A DNA stretch of 64,000 bases from Pseudalkalibacillus salsuginis. GTDB lineage: Bacteria > Bacillota > Bacilli > Bacillales > Fictibacillaceae. The stretch is taken from assembly GCF_021646685.1 (NCBI RefSeq), contig NZ_JAKJHW010000004.1, positions 239,722 to 303,721 of the forward strand, given 5' to 3'. Positions 45,646-54,534 of the stretch are shown one piece after another. The translations under genes were made by a program, and so were the position numbers. The notes under the pieces were generated by a model that saw nothing but the letters and a program-made list of their open reading frames with translations, had not been told where the DNA came from and searched no databases. Within the stretch, counting starts at the first letter, position 1; each line of letters opens with the position of its first letter.

Positions 45646-45835
45646 AACAAAAAACATCAGATTGTGGAATAAGACTTCCAAACAAAGCTGGCTTTCCATG
45701 TTTAAATCGTTTAAAGTTTACAATATCGTAACGTTAATATTTAACAAAATTGGCACCTTGGTAGGCTGCCTTTTTCATTTCGATAACTCGGTCTATCCAT
45801 GGAAAATACACGAGAGTGGTGTAAAAGTCGATTTC

Positions 45836-45864
45836 AAGGAGTTACTAAAGTAGCTCCTTTTTTT
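45836..45864 (+). terminator. Hairpin terminator in repeat-rich gap
   Basis: AAGGAGTTAC pairs with GTAGCTCCTT (one mismatch) around TAAA, followed by TTTTTT. No gene is clearly served by it, suggesting that one has decayed here. Confidence 0.6.
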
Positions 45865-46023
45865 CTGTTGTATAACGGACAGGATAATTTATCAATGAGT
45901 TTTAGTTCCAATAATTACCTCCTTAGATGATCGGTTATGTATGTTTTAATATTTAATATGTACATAACAGAGTAAACTCGCTATATTTATTCAAATTGCT
46001 TGAAGGAAAGGGGATATTTTTAT

Positions 46024-46662
46024 ATGGAAACTATTGAAAAACAACATAAAAGTACATTGAATCCTTGGTTTTCTATCTGGATAAAACCGAGGGAAACAAT
46101 GAAAGAAATTTTTATATTCAACGCTGGGAATGTGTTTTTGCTCATTTTAATAGGCTCATTTGTACAGTTTTTGGACCGGGCTTCTTTTAAAAGTGCAGCG
46201 GATTCATTAAGCAGTCCATCTGCCCTGATCCCTGTAGGAATATCTAACACCTTAATCGGCACTTTAATTTATTATTTTCTTATTCCCGTTTTGTTGAACT
46301 GGGTAGGAAGAAAACTTGGCGGGCAAGGTACCATTGAAAAGATACGTTACTCTGTTGCCTATTCTTTTATTCCTTTCGTTTATTCACTTGTCATCGTTTG
46401 GGTGCCATCATTTTTCTTGTTTGGTATAGAAAACTTTACGACTGAGACACCAAGACTTGATAGCAGTATAACTTTAATAATTTTGATCATTATCTTTGGA
46501 ATAATTGAAACCATTATTGGTATTTGGACAATCTTTATATTCTTAAAATGCTTAGGGGAAGCACACCAATTTTCAGCATGGAAAGCTTTATTGACAACAG
46601 TTTTGTCATTTATGGTGATCATTCTTCCGTTGATCATCATAGTATTCCTTGTCGCAGTTTAG
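46024..46662 (+). CDS. Yip1-domain membrane protein
   Basis: The 212-residue protein has five predicted membrane helices and the N-terminal NPWFSIWIKPRETMKEIF typical of bacterial Yip1-domain proteins. GRKLGGQGTIEKIRYSVAYSFIP corresponds to the conserved cytoplasmic loop between helices. ATG 46024 follows GAAAGGGGA; eight upstream codons lack a site. The cellular role of these proteins is unknown; some sit beside ABC exporters or stress genes. A lipoprotein gene follows. Confidence 0.75.
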   Translation: METIEKQHKSTLNPWFSIWIKPRETMKEIFIFNAGNVFLLILIGSFVQFLDRASFKSAADSLSSPSALIPVGISNTLIGTLIYYFLIPVLLNWVGRKLGGQGTIEKIRYSVAYSFIPFVYSLVIVWVPSFFLFGIENFTTETPRLDSSITLIILIIIFGIIETIIGIWTIFIFLKCLGEAHQFSAWKALLTTVLSFMVIILPLIIIVFLVAV

Positions 46663-46839
46663 AAACCCTTTAATTTTCCATTTATGAATGAAGAGTGCTT
46701 CAGCACTCCATTTTTATGGAAAAGCTTGCTTTATGTTTAGGGATTTTTTCGATATTACACAATAAAAAAACAGTATACCCAATGATAATAGGAAGTATAA
46801 AACAAAATGTCTACAATCTTAATTTATGTCAGGAGCGAT

Positions 46840-47436
46840 ATGATGAGAGGAAGCATATCATTTTTCATGATTTTTATTTTTTCTATTCTTACAATTTCTT
46901 GTTCCAACTCACTGGATAGTAACTCGCAAACTATTGACAAACAGGAAAAGGTGAATCAAGTAGCCAAAGCCGATATCACAATTGATGATAAAACCCAAAT
47001 TAAACTTAATCTTGAAGGGTGGAATTATAGTACAAAAAGGGAAGATATGCCGCCAGAAGCACAGAAAGTTGCAGATATGGTCAGTGATTATGGCGGGGAA
47101 CTCATACTTTTTGGTTTATCTCCTAATGGCACTTCAGGTGTAAGAATTATTGCAGAACCAGTAGATATGGAAACCACTGAATATTTTGAAACGATTAGGG
47201 ATGTAAACAAACCTTCTTTAATCGAATCGAGTGAAGGTAAAAATACAACATTCGGAAATATAAAAGGGATTGTTTGGAATTATTCAGGCAATAAAAAGAA
47301 CACTACATTTAAATATCTTGAGTGTATAACAAAAAAAGATAAATACAACTTAAGAATCACAATGTGGACGACCAATGAGTTATTCGATAAAAATGAAGCT
47401 GATTTTAATAAGGTTATAAAGAGCATTGAATTATAA
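46840..47436 (+). CDS. Predicted lipoprotein of unknown function
   Basis: The N-terminus SISFFMIFIFSILTISCSNS is a lipoprotein signal with lipidated Cys near residue 21. The 198-residue protein continues with a Ser/Gln-rich linker and a folded-looking domain (IKLNLEGWNYSTKRED, FGLSPNGTSGVRI). No family was recognised. ATG 46840 and 46843 both lie close behind AGGAG. It may be co-expressed with the Yip1 and membrane-protein genes on either side. Confidence 0.65.
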   Translation: MMRGSISFFMIFIFSILTISCSNSLDSNSQTIDKQEKVNQVAKADITIDDKTQIKLNLEGWNYSTKREDMPPEAQKVADMVSDYGGELILFGLSPNGTSGVRIIAEPVDMETTEYFETIRDVNKPSLIESSEGKNTTFGNIKGIVWNYSGNKKNTTFKYLECITKKDKYNLRITMWTTNELFDKNEADFNKVIKSIEL

Positions 47437-47530
47437 GATTTAATAAATAGATCTTGTTGTTAACATCGCCCAAAACTCCGGGTAAGTTTGCCTCCCGGAA
47501 ATTTATGATTTAATAAGGAGGAGTTCAATC

Positions 47531-47974
47531 ATGAAAAAGCCAGGTATTGTAAAATTTATTCAAGTGATCCAATACATTCATCTAGGAGGAATTATTCTTT
47601 TATTAGCCGCATTCTGGTTCTTTCTTGTTTTCAAGGGAGTTCCGGGAGGTTATTTTTATGATTTCAGGGCTGGTTTTTTAAGTAGTGTCGAGATTAACCA
47701 TGAAAATTATACCTCTAGAGATTTCGGTTATTTAACAGGTCTATTTTCCATTCCACTGATTTTAAACATATTGGTCCTCATCTTTCTTCAAAAGCGCAAA
47801 TACAAATCATTAATCGCTGTTTTCATTCTGAATATTCTTATAGGATTTAGCAATCTATCTCTCTTTTTCATTATAGATCTAGGTTTTCTTCTTTTAATCT
47901 TATTAAACAAGAATGCGAAACAGTATTTAAAGAGAGATAGCAAAGTTCATGACCAGATGACCCCTTCAATTTAG
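47531..47974 (+). CDS. Small membrane protein of unknown function
   Basis: The 147-residue protein has four hydrophobic helices (for example GGIILLLAAFWFFLVF and FFIIDLGFLLLILLN) and a soluble loop containing DFRAGFLSSVEINHENYTS. The ribosome site AAGGAGGAG lies 8 bases before ATG 47531. No family was recognised. It follows the lipoprotein gene on the same strand. Confidence 0.65.
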   Translation: MKKPGIVKFIQVIQYIHLGGIILLLAAFWFFLVFKGVPGGYFYDFRAGFLSSVEINHENYTSRDFGYLTGLFSIPLILNILVLIFLQKRKYKSLIAVFILNILIGFSNLSLFFIIDLGFLLLILLNKNAKQYLKRDSKVHDQMTPSI

Positions 47975-48146
47975 TATTCCCCTTGACCTCCAAGTGTATC
48001 TTAATCCGGTCATCTTATGATAAACCGTATTTTTATCTATAGTGGTCAGCTAGCCCTGATTAATATTTATATTTTATTTAGTGTCTGCCCTTCCTATAGG
48101 TTTTTTATCAAGGAAACATCAAAGGAGAGATCATCAATGATGGTTA

Positions 48147-48404
48147 TTGGTAAGCACGCATAAGAAAAATATTCAGTTTAAAAAACCGCTTATTATGGTT
48201 GATGAAGATAGGTATCTTCCAGATTTTATCCTGGACAAAAACCTACCACATATCATTATTGAAGTTGCTGGTTTATTAAATGATGATGAATACAAAAGTC
48301 ACCTTGAATTAAAAGAAAAGCATTATAGAGAAAAGGGATATCAATATGTAGAATGGGATCCACGTAAGGATCTCAGAGAAATTTTTAACAAAGTGGAATT
48401 TTAA
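48147..48404 (+). pseudogene. Fragment of a nuclease-like protein
   Basis: The 85-codon frame reads like the C-terminal half of a PD-(D/E)xK-type nuclease domain: DRYLPDFILDKNLPHIIIEV, then HLELKEKHYREKGYQYVEW. The usual catalytic Lys after IIIEV is Ala (EVAG). An ATG with AAGGAGAG at 48137 runs in another frame and stops after eight codons, so the N-terminal part appears lost or frameshifted. The family identification is tentative. Confidence 0.45.
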
Positions 48405-48526
48405 TATAATAGATCTAACAAGGATTGTTCGTTAAAAGATGAAATAATTTATGAACAAAGAAATGTAGATCATACTGAATTAAGGGAATTAAAAAGTAGT
48501 TTACAAGCTAATATAGAGTACGACTA

Positions 48527-48546
48527 TTAAAATTTCACGTACCGTA
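48527..48546. repeat. 20-bp sequence shared with 14438-14457
   Basis: These 20 bases are identical to the copy between ectD and cotE, 34 kb away. Here they lie about 120 bases before a MocR-type regulator gene. Confidence 0.5.
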
Positions 48547-48623
48547 CTTATTGTAAATAGAAGAAAAAATGATTATACATAAGGTTATATAGTTAACCAA
48601 AAGTCCAACCTTGATGTTATCGC

Positions 48624-48645
48624 CATACAATCATACAATTGTATG
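48624..48645 (+). promoter_or_regulatory. Operator-like repeats before MocR regulator
   Basis: CCATACAAT is followed by the perfect palindrome CATACAATTGTATG (48632-48645). The half-site CATACAAT thus occurs twice directly and once inverted, the arrangement expected for MocR/PdxR-type regulators. The same half-sites recur at 50080, before the exporter gene. Confidence 0.55.
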
Positions 48646-48662
48646 TAAAAAGGATGGTTACT

Positions 48663-50048
48663 ATGCCGATAAACTCATTTGAGAATTATCCCATGAGCTG
48701 GAAGCCAACCATAAATCGTAAAGAGCGTCCGATTTATCAGTGGTTGGCAAGGCAATTGGAGGCTGACATTATTGAGGGGAACTTAGTCCCTGGTACGAAG
48801 TTGCCGCCCCAACGAGAGTTGGCGGATTATTTAGAAGTGAACCTCAGCACAATTTCAAAGGCATTTAAAGTCGCTGAGTTAAAAGGATTGATTAGTGGCA
48901 CTGTGGGGAGTGGTACGTACGTTTCTTATGATGCTGTATCCAACGCTTATTTGCTCGGGGAAGAAAAGCCGAAGCATATGATTGAAATGGGTGCGATGTT
49001 GACTGACCGGGTGTCGTATGGACCGTTATATGACTTGCTACAGGAAATGCTCCAGGAATCGGATTGTGCCCGGTGGTTTGGCTATGGGCGTCCAGGTGAT
49101 GCGGTTTGGCAGAAAGATGCAGGCGTCCAACTGCTGAAAAGGGCCAGTGTTGAAACGATAAGAGAACAGGTGCTGTTAGCGAACGGGGGACAAAACGCCA
49201 TTACAGCAACATTGGCTGGTCTTTGTAAACATGGAGACCGGATTGGTGTCGATCATCATACCTATCCGGGAATAAAGACAGCTGCCGCGATGTTGGGCAT
49301 CCAACTGGTGCCGATTCGGTCGCAAGGAGATGAAATAAATCCGGAAGCTCTGCTATATGCTTGCAAAAATGAAAATATAAAAGGGTTATATTTGATTCCG
49401 GACTATCAGAATCCCATGACCTACACTATGGACGTTGAAACTCGTAAAGCGATTGCTCAAATTGCCATTAAGCAGGATTTGTTCATCATTGAAAACGGAA
49501 TGTTTCATCTGTTGCAGGACGAAGTGCTTCCAGCCATAGCGGTATTTGCTCCTGAACAGACGATATATGTGTCCAGTTTATCAAAATTAATGGCCCCTGG
49601 ATTGCGTCTCGCTTACGTTGCTGTTCCCCGAAAATTCCTCGATCCGGTCCGGAAAGCTCTCTATAATATAAATATTTCCGTGTCACCGTTATTTGCGGAA
49701 TTGGCTGCACGAGCCATTGCCTCGAAAGGTTTTGAACAAATAGTGGCTTTCCATAGAAAAGAAACAAAAGCTCGCAACCAATTAGTCAATCAGTATTTAG
49801 GTAGTGAAAACTGTTTGGGTGGAGGTTCAGGGATATTTCGATGGTTACGCCTGCCAAATCCGTATACAGGAGATCAATTTGAACAACTAGCGGCAGCGCA
49901 AGGGGTAGAAGTTTACAGTGGAGGACGATTTACAGTAGGAAATGCCACACCGGCGAAAGCTGTCCGTTTGGCAATTTGCGCTCCGGAAACAAAAGACGAA
50001 CTCGAAAAAGGGTTAGTCCTTCTTAAAAAACTGATTGATGTTCACTAA
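48663..50048 (+). CDS. MocR-type GntR/aminotransferase regulator
   Basis: The 461-residue protein joins an N-terminal GntR winged helix (GTKLPPQRELADYLEVNLST, residues 45-65) to a fold-type I aminotransferase domain (ANGGQNAI, PDYQNPMTYTM, and the PLP-lysine motif SSLSKLMAPGLRLAYV). Such MocR proteins use PLP or an amino acid as signal. ATG 48663 follows AAGGATGG; an upstream TTG at 48639 lies inside the operator. The downstream exporter gene shares the operator half-sites and is its likely target. Confidence 0.9.
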   Translation: MPINSFENYPMSWKPTINRKERPIYQWLARQLEADIIEGNLVPGTKLPPQRELADYLEVNLSTISKAFKVAELKGLISGTVGSGTYVSYDAVSNAYLLGEEKPKHMIEMGAMLTDRVSYGPLYDLLQEMLQESDCARWFGYGRPGDAVWQKDAGVQLLKRASVETIREQVLLANGGQNAITATLAGLCKHGDRIGVDHHTYPGIKTAAAMLGIQLVPIRSQGDEINPEALLYACKNENIKGLYLIPDYQNPMTYTMDVETRKAIAQIAIKQDLFIIENGMFHLLQDEVLPAIAVFAPEQTIYVSSLSKLMAPGLRLAYVAVPRKFLDPVRKALYNINISVSPLFAELAARAIASKGFEQIVAFHRKETKARNQLVNQYLGSENCLGGGSGIFRWLRLPNPYTGDQFEQLAAAQGVEVYSGGRFTVGNATPAKAVRLAICAPETKDELEKGLVLLKKLIDVH

Positions 50049-50077
50049 AGATTGTGCAATTAAGAAGAAAATTGTTC

Positions 50078-50108
50078 GCCATACAATTATAATATTGTAT
50101 GGCTTTTT
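50078..50108 (+). promoter_or_regulatory. Palindrome: terminator and/or MocR operator
   Basis: GCCATACAAT and ATTGTATGGC flank six A/T bases, giving a perfect 10-bp arm pair, followed by TTTTT. It can act as terminator of the regulator gene, and its CATACAAT arms equal the half-sites at 48624-48645, so it may also be an operator for the exporter. Confidence 0.55.
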
Positions 50109-50219
50109 CGTGCGTGCTACGATAAACCCAACTTATAGTGAAGCTTTTAAACCAAAATCTCCTGAAGAGTGAATGAAGGGGAAGGAATATTCCCAAACGA
50201 AGGGAAAGGAGAAATATAT

Positions 50220-51158
50220 ATGAATCAGAAACGACTATTATTTACGTACGGTTTAGTGTTTTTGGTCACGGCTATCTGGGGACTTAACATGGTGATGATT
50301 AAAGTGCTGGTGGTACATTTACCGCCACAAACGATGACAGCATTTCGAATATTGATGGCTGGAATTACCGCATTAATCGTTATTGTTCTTGGAAAATCAT
50401 TTCGACATTTATCAAGAAAAGAATGGATCTATACAATATTTGGAATGTTATTTGGCGTGGTGCTACATCATTCGCTGATAGCGGTAGGTTTAACAATGAT
50501 TGATGCTTCGAACGCCTCTTTGATTCTCGCCTTGGTTCCACTGACAACAGCCATCCTAGCTGTCTTTTTTTTAGGGGAACAATTAACAAAACTACGGATC
50601 ATCGGTTTTATCCTGGCATTAATAGGCGTTTTCTTTATTCAGGGTGGCTCCTTCAGTACATTACAATTGTCTCAAGGAGAATTCCTCTTATTCATTGCCA
50701 TGTTTGTTCAAGCAACTAGCTTTATTTTCGTAAAAAAAGCAACGGCCACACTAGATTCAAAGCAGGTGACCACAATCATGTATTTAATTGGAGCAATTGG
50801 CTTGTTGATCATCAGTTGGGTGGCTGAACCTAGAGGAACCAGTGAAATGACTTCAGCTTCTTTGTTTATTTACTTATTATTTGTCGCATCGGGGGTAGTG
50901 GCAACTGGAATAGGCTACATGGTTTTTAATGCAGCTATCCAGCAAATCGGAGCAGCACAAACAGCCCTATTCAATAACTTTGTTCCTTTTTTTGGTCTGG
51001 TATTCTCCGCACTTTTCTTGGATGAAACCATCACAGCGGCTCAATTGACTGGATTTACGTTTATTGTAGCGGGTGTTCTATTTGGCACAGGGTATATTGA
51101 AAGGCTGCGGGATAAAAAGCATAAACAGGTCCGTTATGCTAATAGGAGCTCGGTGTAA
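50220..51158 (+). CDS. EamA-family (DMT) exporter
   Basis: This 312-residue membrane protein has ten helices in two EamA repeats (residues about 8-140 and 155-290). TAIWGLNMVMIKVL and ASNASLILALVPLTTAILA lie in the first repeat, and GAAQTALFNNFVPFFGLVFS in the second. These carriers usually export amino acids or metabolites. ATG 50220 has GGGAAAGGAG upstream. The regulator gene before it and shared operator half-sites suggest control by the MocR protein. Confidence 0.88.
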   Translation: MNQKRLLFTYGLVFLVTAIWGLNMVMIKVLVVHLPPQTMTAFRILMAGITALIVIVLGKSFRHLSRKEWIYTIFGMLFGVVLHHSLIAVGLTMIDASNASLILALVPLTTAILAVFFLGEQLTKLRIIGFILALIGVFFIQGGSFSTLQLSQGEFLLFIAMFVQATSFIFVKKATATLDSKQVTTIMYLIGAIGLLIISWVAEPRGTSEMTSASLFIYLLFVASGVVATGIGYMVFNAAIQQIGAAQTALFNNFVPFFGLVFSALFLDETITAAQLTGFTFIVAGVLFGTGYIERLRDKKHKQVRYANRSSV

Positions 51159-51188
51159 ACTAATAGTTTGTGCTGTGACGGCAATAGC

Positions 51189-51230
51189 ATCGCTCATGAG
51201 GTCGCAATGGATTTCATGAGCGATTTTTTC
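51189..51230 (+). terminator. Intrinsic terminator after EamA exporter
   Basis: ATCGCTCATGA pairs with TCATGAGCGAT, followed by TTTTTTC. Confidence 0.85.
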
Positions 51231-51444
51231 TCTATCCGGACATCTTTGAATTTTATCTTTCTAGTGGGGCAATTGTGGGAAAGGCAATAAAAATTGTTAG
51301 CAAAGATACAGGGAGTTTAAATATCTCTCCTGTGTTGCTTTGATTACTGCAGTCACTTCTATTTTAGACCAATCACTACTTGGATGACTTTAGTATTGGC
51401 TCACTAGTTGAAATGCACAATAACTATTTCGTGTTAACCAACTA

Positions 51445-51642
51445 GAACGAGATCTTATACGTATGCGACAAAAAAGAAGGAAAGTTTAAAGGTCGGTTAA
51501 AAAATATCATAAAAATCATGCAGGAATGAATTATGCAGTAAAGCTATATAAAGAAGGAACGATGACTGTAAATCAAATTTGTGAAATTACAAATGTGTCT
51601 AAAGCTTCATTATATAGAAAGCTATCAGAAGAGAACAAATAG
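51445..51642 (+). pseudogene. C-terminal remnant of a serine resolvase
   Basis: Codons near 51447 read ERDLIRMRQK, and from 51476 the frame gives EGKFKGRLKKYHKNHAGM, then YAVKLYKEGTMTVNQICEIT and NVSKASLYRKLSEENK, ending at TAG 51640-51642. This is the hinge and helix-turn-helix end of a Bacillus-type serine resolvase; the catalytic domain is gone and a deletion lies between the two blocks. The rest of the gap 51231-51845 holds a repeat at 51655 and no gene. Confidence 0.75.
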
Positions 51643-51654
51643 TCCTTCCTTATT

Positions 51655-51690
51655 ACTTTAAAGGGCCATTTAATGGAGTAAGACTTTCAA
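51655..51690 (+). repeat. Degenerate intergenic repeat
   Basis: ACTTTAAAGGGCCATTTAATGG followed by AGTAAGACTTTC belongs to the accessory-zone repeat family (compare 45597 and 59640). Confidence 0.55.
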
Positions 51691-51845
51691 AAAAGTAAAA
51701 ACAACCATCATTGCTTGAGGGGAAGCATTTTGCATTTCCAAAAGGGAACACACACAAGGGTTCAAGTCCTGAACGGTAAAGTTCATTGAGCCGTTAGCTA
51801 ATTGCAAGGGGGTCTGGTGCTCCCCAATTTTTTAAATATTTATAT

Positions 51846-52262
51846 TTATGGAAACTTTAGAGAACTTTTTTTATTTCCTTTTTCTATTACAGTCCAATGG
51901 CTTTTTTCCTTTCTTAACTTAACCATATAATTTACATTATCTATACTTTTATAAACAATAATCCCTTCATCATCTTTTAATAAAAAAGTTGGTGACTGTA
52001 TACATCCTGGTTTACATATTGATGCCAATTTATCGAATATAAACATATACTCTTCTTTATTTGAAAAGGTAAGCAAGTCATCTTTTTTATACCGTTTATA
52101 TTGTAACAAGTTAATATCAAAGCTCTTTGCAATGTCATGTAAAACTTTGGTTTCATAATAATCTGCTTCTTTAATTTTTTCTTTATCTATATTACCTTGC
52201 ACGTAAAAAGGGGAAGAAGACAAAGCTAGGGTAAATATTAATACTCCGATAATTTTTTTCAA
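51846..52262 (-). CDS. Small secreted protein of unknown function
   Basis: The 138-residue protein has a signal peptide, KKIIGVLIFTLALSSSPFYVQG, and a hydrophilic body with one Cys pair (CKPGC) and TFLLKDDEGIIVYKS. The start is TTG 52262 with AGAGGTGATG 5 bases upstream. The layout recalls the secreted protein at 39177, but no clear sequence match is seen. No family was recognised. Confidence 0.65.
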   Translation of the reverse strand: MKKIIGVLIFTLALSSSPFYVQGNIDKEKIKEADYYETKVLHDIAKSFDINLLQYKRYKKDDLLTFSNKEEYMFIFDKLASICKPGCIQSPTFLLKDDEGIIVYKSIDNVNYMVKLRKEKSHWTVIEKGNKKSSLKFP

Positions 52263-52374
52263 TTATACATCACCTCTTTATGTTTGTTTTATTATCTTTT
52301 ACAATTCTTTAAAAATGATGATTTTGATTGACGAATAAGGAATGTCCTTTTCAATTAAAGGCTTTTCTGATCAA

Positions 52375-52452
52375 GTCTTCAATTAAAGGGCGCTTTAATG
52401 AAGTAACTAAAACCTAATTTCTCACTTACAACACCGAGAAATTAGGCTTATT
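52375..52452. repeat. Repeat with hairpin, right of MFS-ArsR operon
   Basis: CAATTAAAGGGCGCTTTAATG and AAGTAACTAAAA are followed by a hairpin (CCTAATTTCTC with GAGAAATTAGG) and then ATATTGGATTTCC. A diverged copy of the whole unit lies at 54535-54640, on the other side of the two-gene operon. On the minus strand the hairpin is followed by TTTTAGTT and probably terminates the exporter transcript. The gap 52263-52543 holds no gene. Confidence 0.6.
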
Positions 52453-52543
52453 ATATTGGATTTCCTTAAACGTTGTAAAATTACGGTTATCCTGACAATA
52501 CCCCCTCGAACTATTCACTCAAATTACTACTGATCTTAGGTTT

Positions 52544-53800
52544 TCAATTAACACTACGTAGAGTGGGGATTTTATAATAAATACAAACTGTAAATATTAA
52601 CAATAATATAGCACTACTCATGATTACATATTCAATTCCTATACCAATCGACAAACAAAGTGAAGTTAATCCGAAAGAAATGGGTGTTAATCCCATAGAA
52701 GAGACGGTTTGTATACTCATTACTCTTCCAATCATTTCTGGCTTAGCTTCATGTTGGATAATCGATACAGCACAAATATTAGAAATTGTCATAGCAAATC
52801 CTAATAATGCGACAACAATTACACTTATCCACACTTCCTGACTAAAGCTTAAAGCTAAGAAACAAATTGCTATAAACATTTGAGCTGTAACACTAATTAT
52901 TCCTCTTTTTCTTTTGAGATTCATTATTCCAAGAATTATGGATCCAACTAACATACCACTTGCTAAAGAGGCTTCTATAAAGCTATAATCTAATGTTTCT
53001 CCACTTAACACATTTTTTACGAAGATTGGTAATCCGACTATTAATGGTCCAGTAAAGAAAAGGTTTAAAAATAGAGTTTTTAACACAAAGGCCATTAATA
53101 CGGGTACGTTTTTAACATAATTAATCCCCTGTTTTAAATTTGAGAAAAGTGTGTTCTTATTACCACTTATATCATCAGTTGACTTGTTGACTTTAATAAA
53201 GTATACAAAAACACTTCCTAAGATGAATAAAAGAGTAATTAGGGCAAAGGTTCCAGTGTAATCAAAACCGACAATAATAAATCCGGCAGCCATTGGGCCG
53301 AGTATTGATGTCATTTGATTCGTTGTTTGAATGACAGAATTTGCTCTTGTTAAGGAGTTCTTAGAAACTAAAGCCGGAATAATTGATCCGGAGGCGGGCC
53401 AGAAAAAAGCATCTATAATACCTACCAAAAAAGCAAAAGTAATTAGTGACCATAATTGAATTTCACCTGAGAACAGTAATAATAAAACTAGACCGCTGAT
53501 TAATATTGCCTTCCCTAAATCAGAGAAGAACATTATCTTGGATTGACTAATTTTATCCGAAAGTACACCACCAATTAGCATAAATATAACTCTTGGTACA
53601 GTACCAACAATATAAACAATACCTAAAGATGCTTCCAAATTCAGGATTTGAACTACGTACCAGGCTTCAGCAAAATAAAACATACTTATAGCGAGACCAG
53701 AAAAGAAAGTCCCTATCCAGAGAAATAAAAAAGGTATTTGATTAAATAGGGGTTTGTTCTTAAACAGTACTTGAGATTGAATAGCAGGATCACTACTCAT
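52544..53800 (-). CDS. MFS exporter
   Basis: This 418-residue, 12-helix protein is of the drug/proton-antiporter type related to MefA/enterobactin-exporter-like carriers. FLWIGTFFSGLAISMFYFA is helix 1, and the helix 2-3 loop carries GGVLSDKISQSK (motif A). QTTNQMTSILGPMAAG (motif C) is in helix 5. ATG 53800 overlaps the end of the regulator gene by 8 bases (ATGAGTAG), so the pair is co-translated. The substrate is unknown; regulation by the adjacent ArsR-type protein is likely. Confidence 0.85.
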   Translation of the reverse strand: MSSDPAIQSQVLFKNKPLFNQIPFLFLWIGTFFSGLAISMFYFAEAWYVVQILNLEASLGIVYIVGTVPRVIFMLIGGVLSDKISQSKIMFFSDLGKAILISGLVLLLLFSGEIQLWSLITFAFLVGIIDAFFWPASGSIIPALVSKNSLTRANSVIQTTNQMTSILGPMAAGFIIVGFDYTGTFALITLLFILGSVFVYFIKVNKSTDDISGNKNTLFSNLKQGINYVKNVPVLMAFVLKTLFLNLFFTGPLIVGLPIFVKNVLSGETLDYSFIEASLASGMLVGSIILGIMNLKRKRGIISVTAQMFIAICFLALSFSQEVWISVIVVALLGFAMTISNICAVSIIQHEAKPEMIGRVMSIQTVSSMGLTPISFGLTSLCLSIGIGIEYVIMSSAILLLIFTVCIYYKIPTLRSVN

Positions 53801-54401
53801 CTCGCTTTTCAACCTTAAAGTAAGGCTCTTCAATATGGAATCCAACCGTAGCTACATAAAACCATTCAGCATCTGGGTCATCAGGATTTTCAAGTTCATT
53901 GAGTTCTTTCATCAATTTTTGATATTTTGCTACCCAACTTTTAAATTGATTTTTTGTTGTTAATAGTTCTGTTTGTGTTGCAATTCTTGACCATTCTTCT
54001 GGATTTTCAGAATTGGATAAAAATGCACTTTCTGGTGCTGCAAGTGCACGAGTTTTTGCGCGGTCAAGTGTAGCGAGTGTAAATAATCTTCTACTCTCTC
54101 CAAATTCTGATGTGTAGGGTAATAAATCTGTAGATGGGATAAAACTTTTGGCAACTGCTTGATAAAGTTTTTGTGTCATATTTCTTTTTTTATTTTCTTT
54201 GACCATTTTGACAAGGCCATTACTTTCTAAATCCCGAAGATGGTAGTGAATCTTTGAACGAGATAGATCAATAATTTGTGATAATTGTTGACCAGATCGA
54301 GGTTCTTCAATCAGAAGGGAAAGTATCTTTACTCTCAGTGGATCACTTAATGATTTTAACTGTTCATAGGTATTTAAAATTAAAACATCATTTTGTCTCA
54401 A
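53793..54401 (-). CDS. ArsR-type winged-helix regulator
   Basis: The 202-residue protein has an N-terminal ArsR-type winged helix (QLKSLSDPLRVKILSLL, GQQLSQIIDLSRSKIHYHL, LESNGLVKMVKE) and a longer C-terminal part (residues 80-202) of unknown role, perhaps effector binding. It starts at TTG 54401, with AAAGGAGTG about 12 bases upstream. A perfect inverted repeat overlaps its promoter. With the downstream exporter gene it forms a typical drug-resistance-like regulator-pump operon. Confidence 0.82.
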   Translation of the reverse strand: MRQNDVLILNTYEQLKSLSDPLRVKILSLLIEEPRSGQQLSQIIDLSRSKIHYHLRDLESNGLVKMVKENKKRNMTQKLYQAVAKSFIPSTDLLPYTSEFGESRRLFTLATLDRAKTRALAAPESAFLSNSENPEEWSRIATQTELLTTKNQFKSWVAKYQKLMKELNELENPDDPDAEWFYVATVGFHIEEPYFKVEKRDE

Positions 54402-54422
54402 TTTACATGTTCACTCCTTTTG

Positions 54423-54471
54423 TCATGTCAGTATTTATTGACATGATAACAGATTCAAATATACCTGTAAA
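54423..54471 (-). promoter_or_regulatory. Promoter and operator of the ArsR-MFS operon
   Basis: On the minus strand TTTACA (54471-54466) and TATCAT (54448-54443) are 17 bases apart. The perfect inverted repeat TCATGTCA-N8-TGACATGA (54423-54446) covers the -10 and the transcription start, the right place for a repressor site. Confidence 0.7.
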
Positions 54472-54534
54472 GTTAATTTTTGTGTATTTATTTTCATCAA
54501 TGCAAAACAGAAGGAGTAGAAAATTGTTATTCTA

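Noticed and set aside
45662..45853. 63-codon open frame in a repeat-rich gap
   Set aside because: It begins inside a degenerate repeat, has no ribosome site, and its end overlaps a terminator hairpin.
36666..51642. CRISPR array in the accessory zone
   Set aside because: Repeats here are few, degenerate and irregularly spaced; no regular repeat-spacer pattern and no cas genes are present.
51750..51790. tRNA-like T-arm (GGGTTCAAGTCC)
   Set aside because: No acceptor stem, D-arm or anticodon arm can be placed around it.
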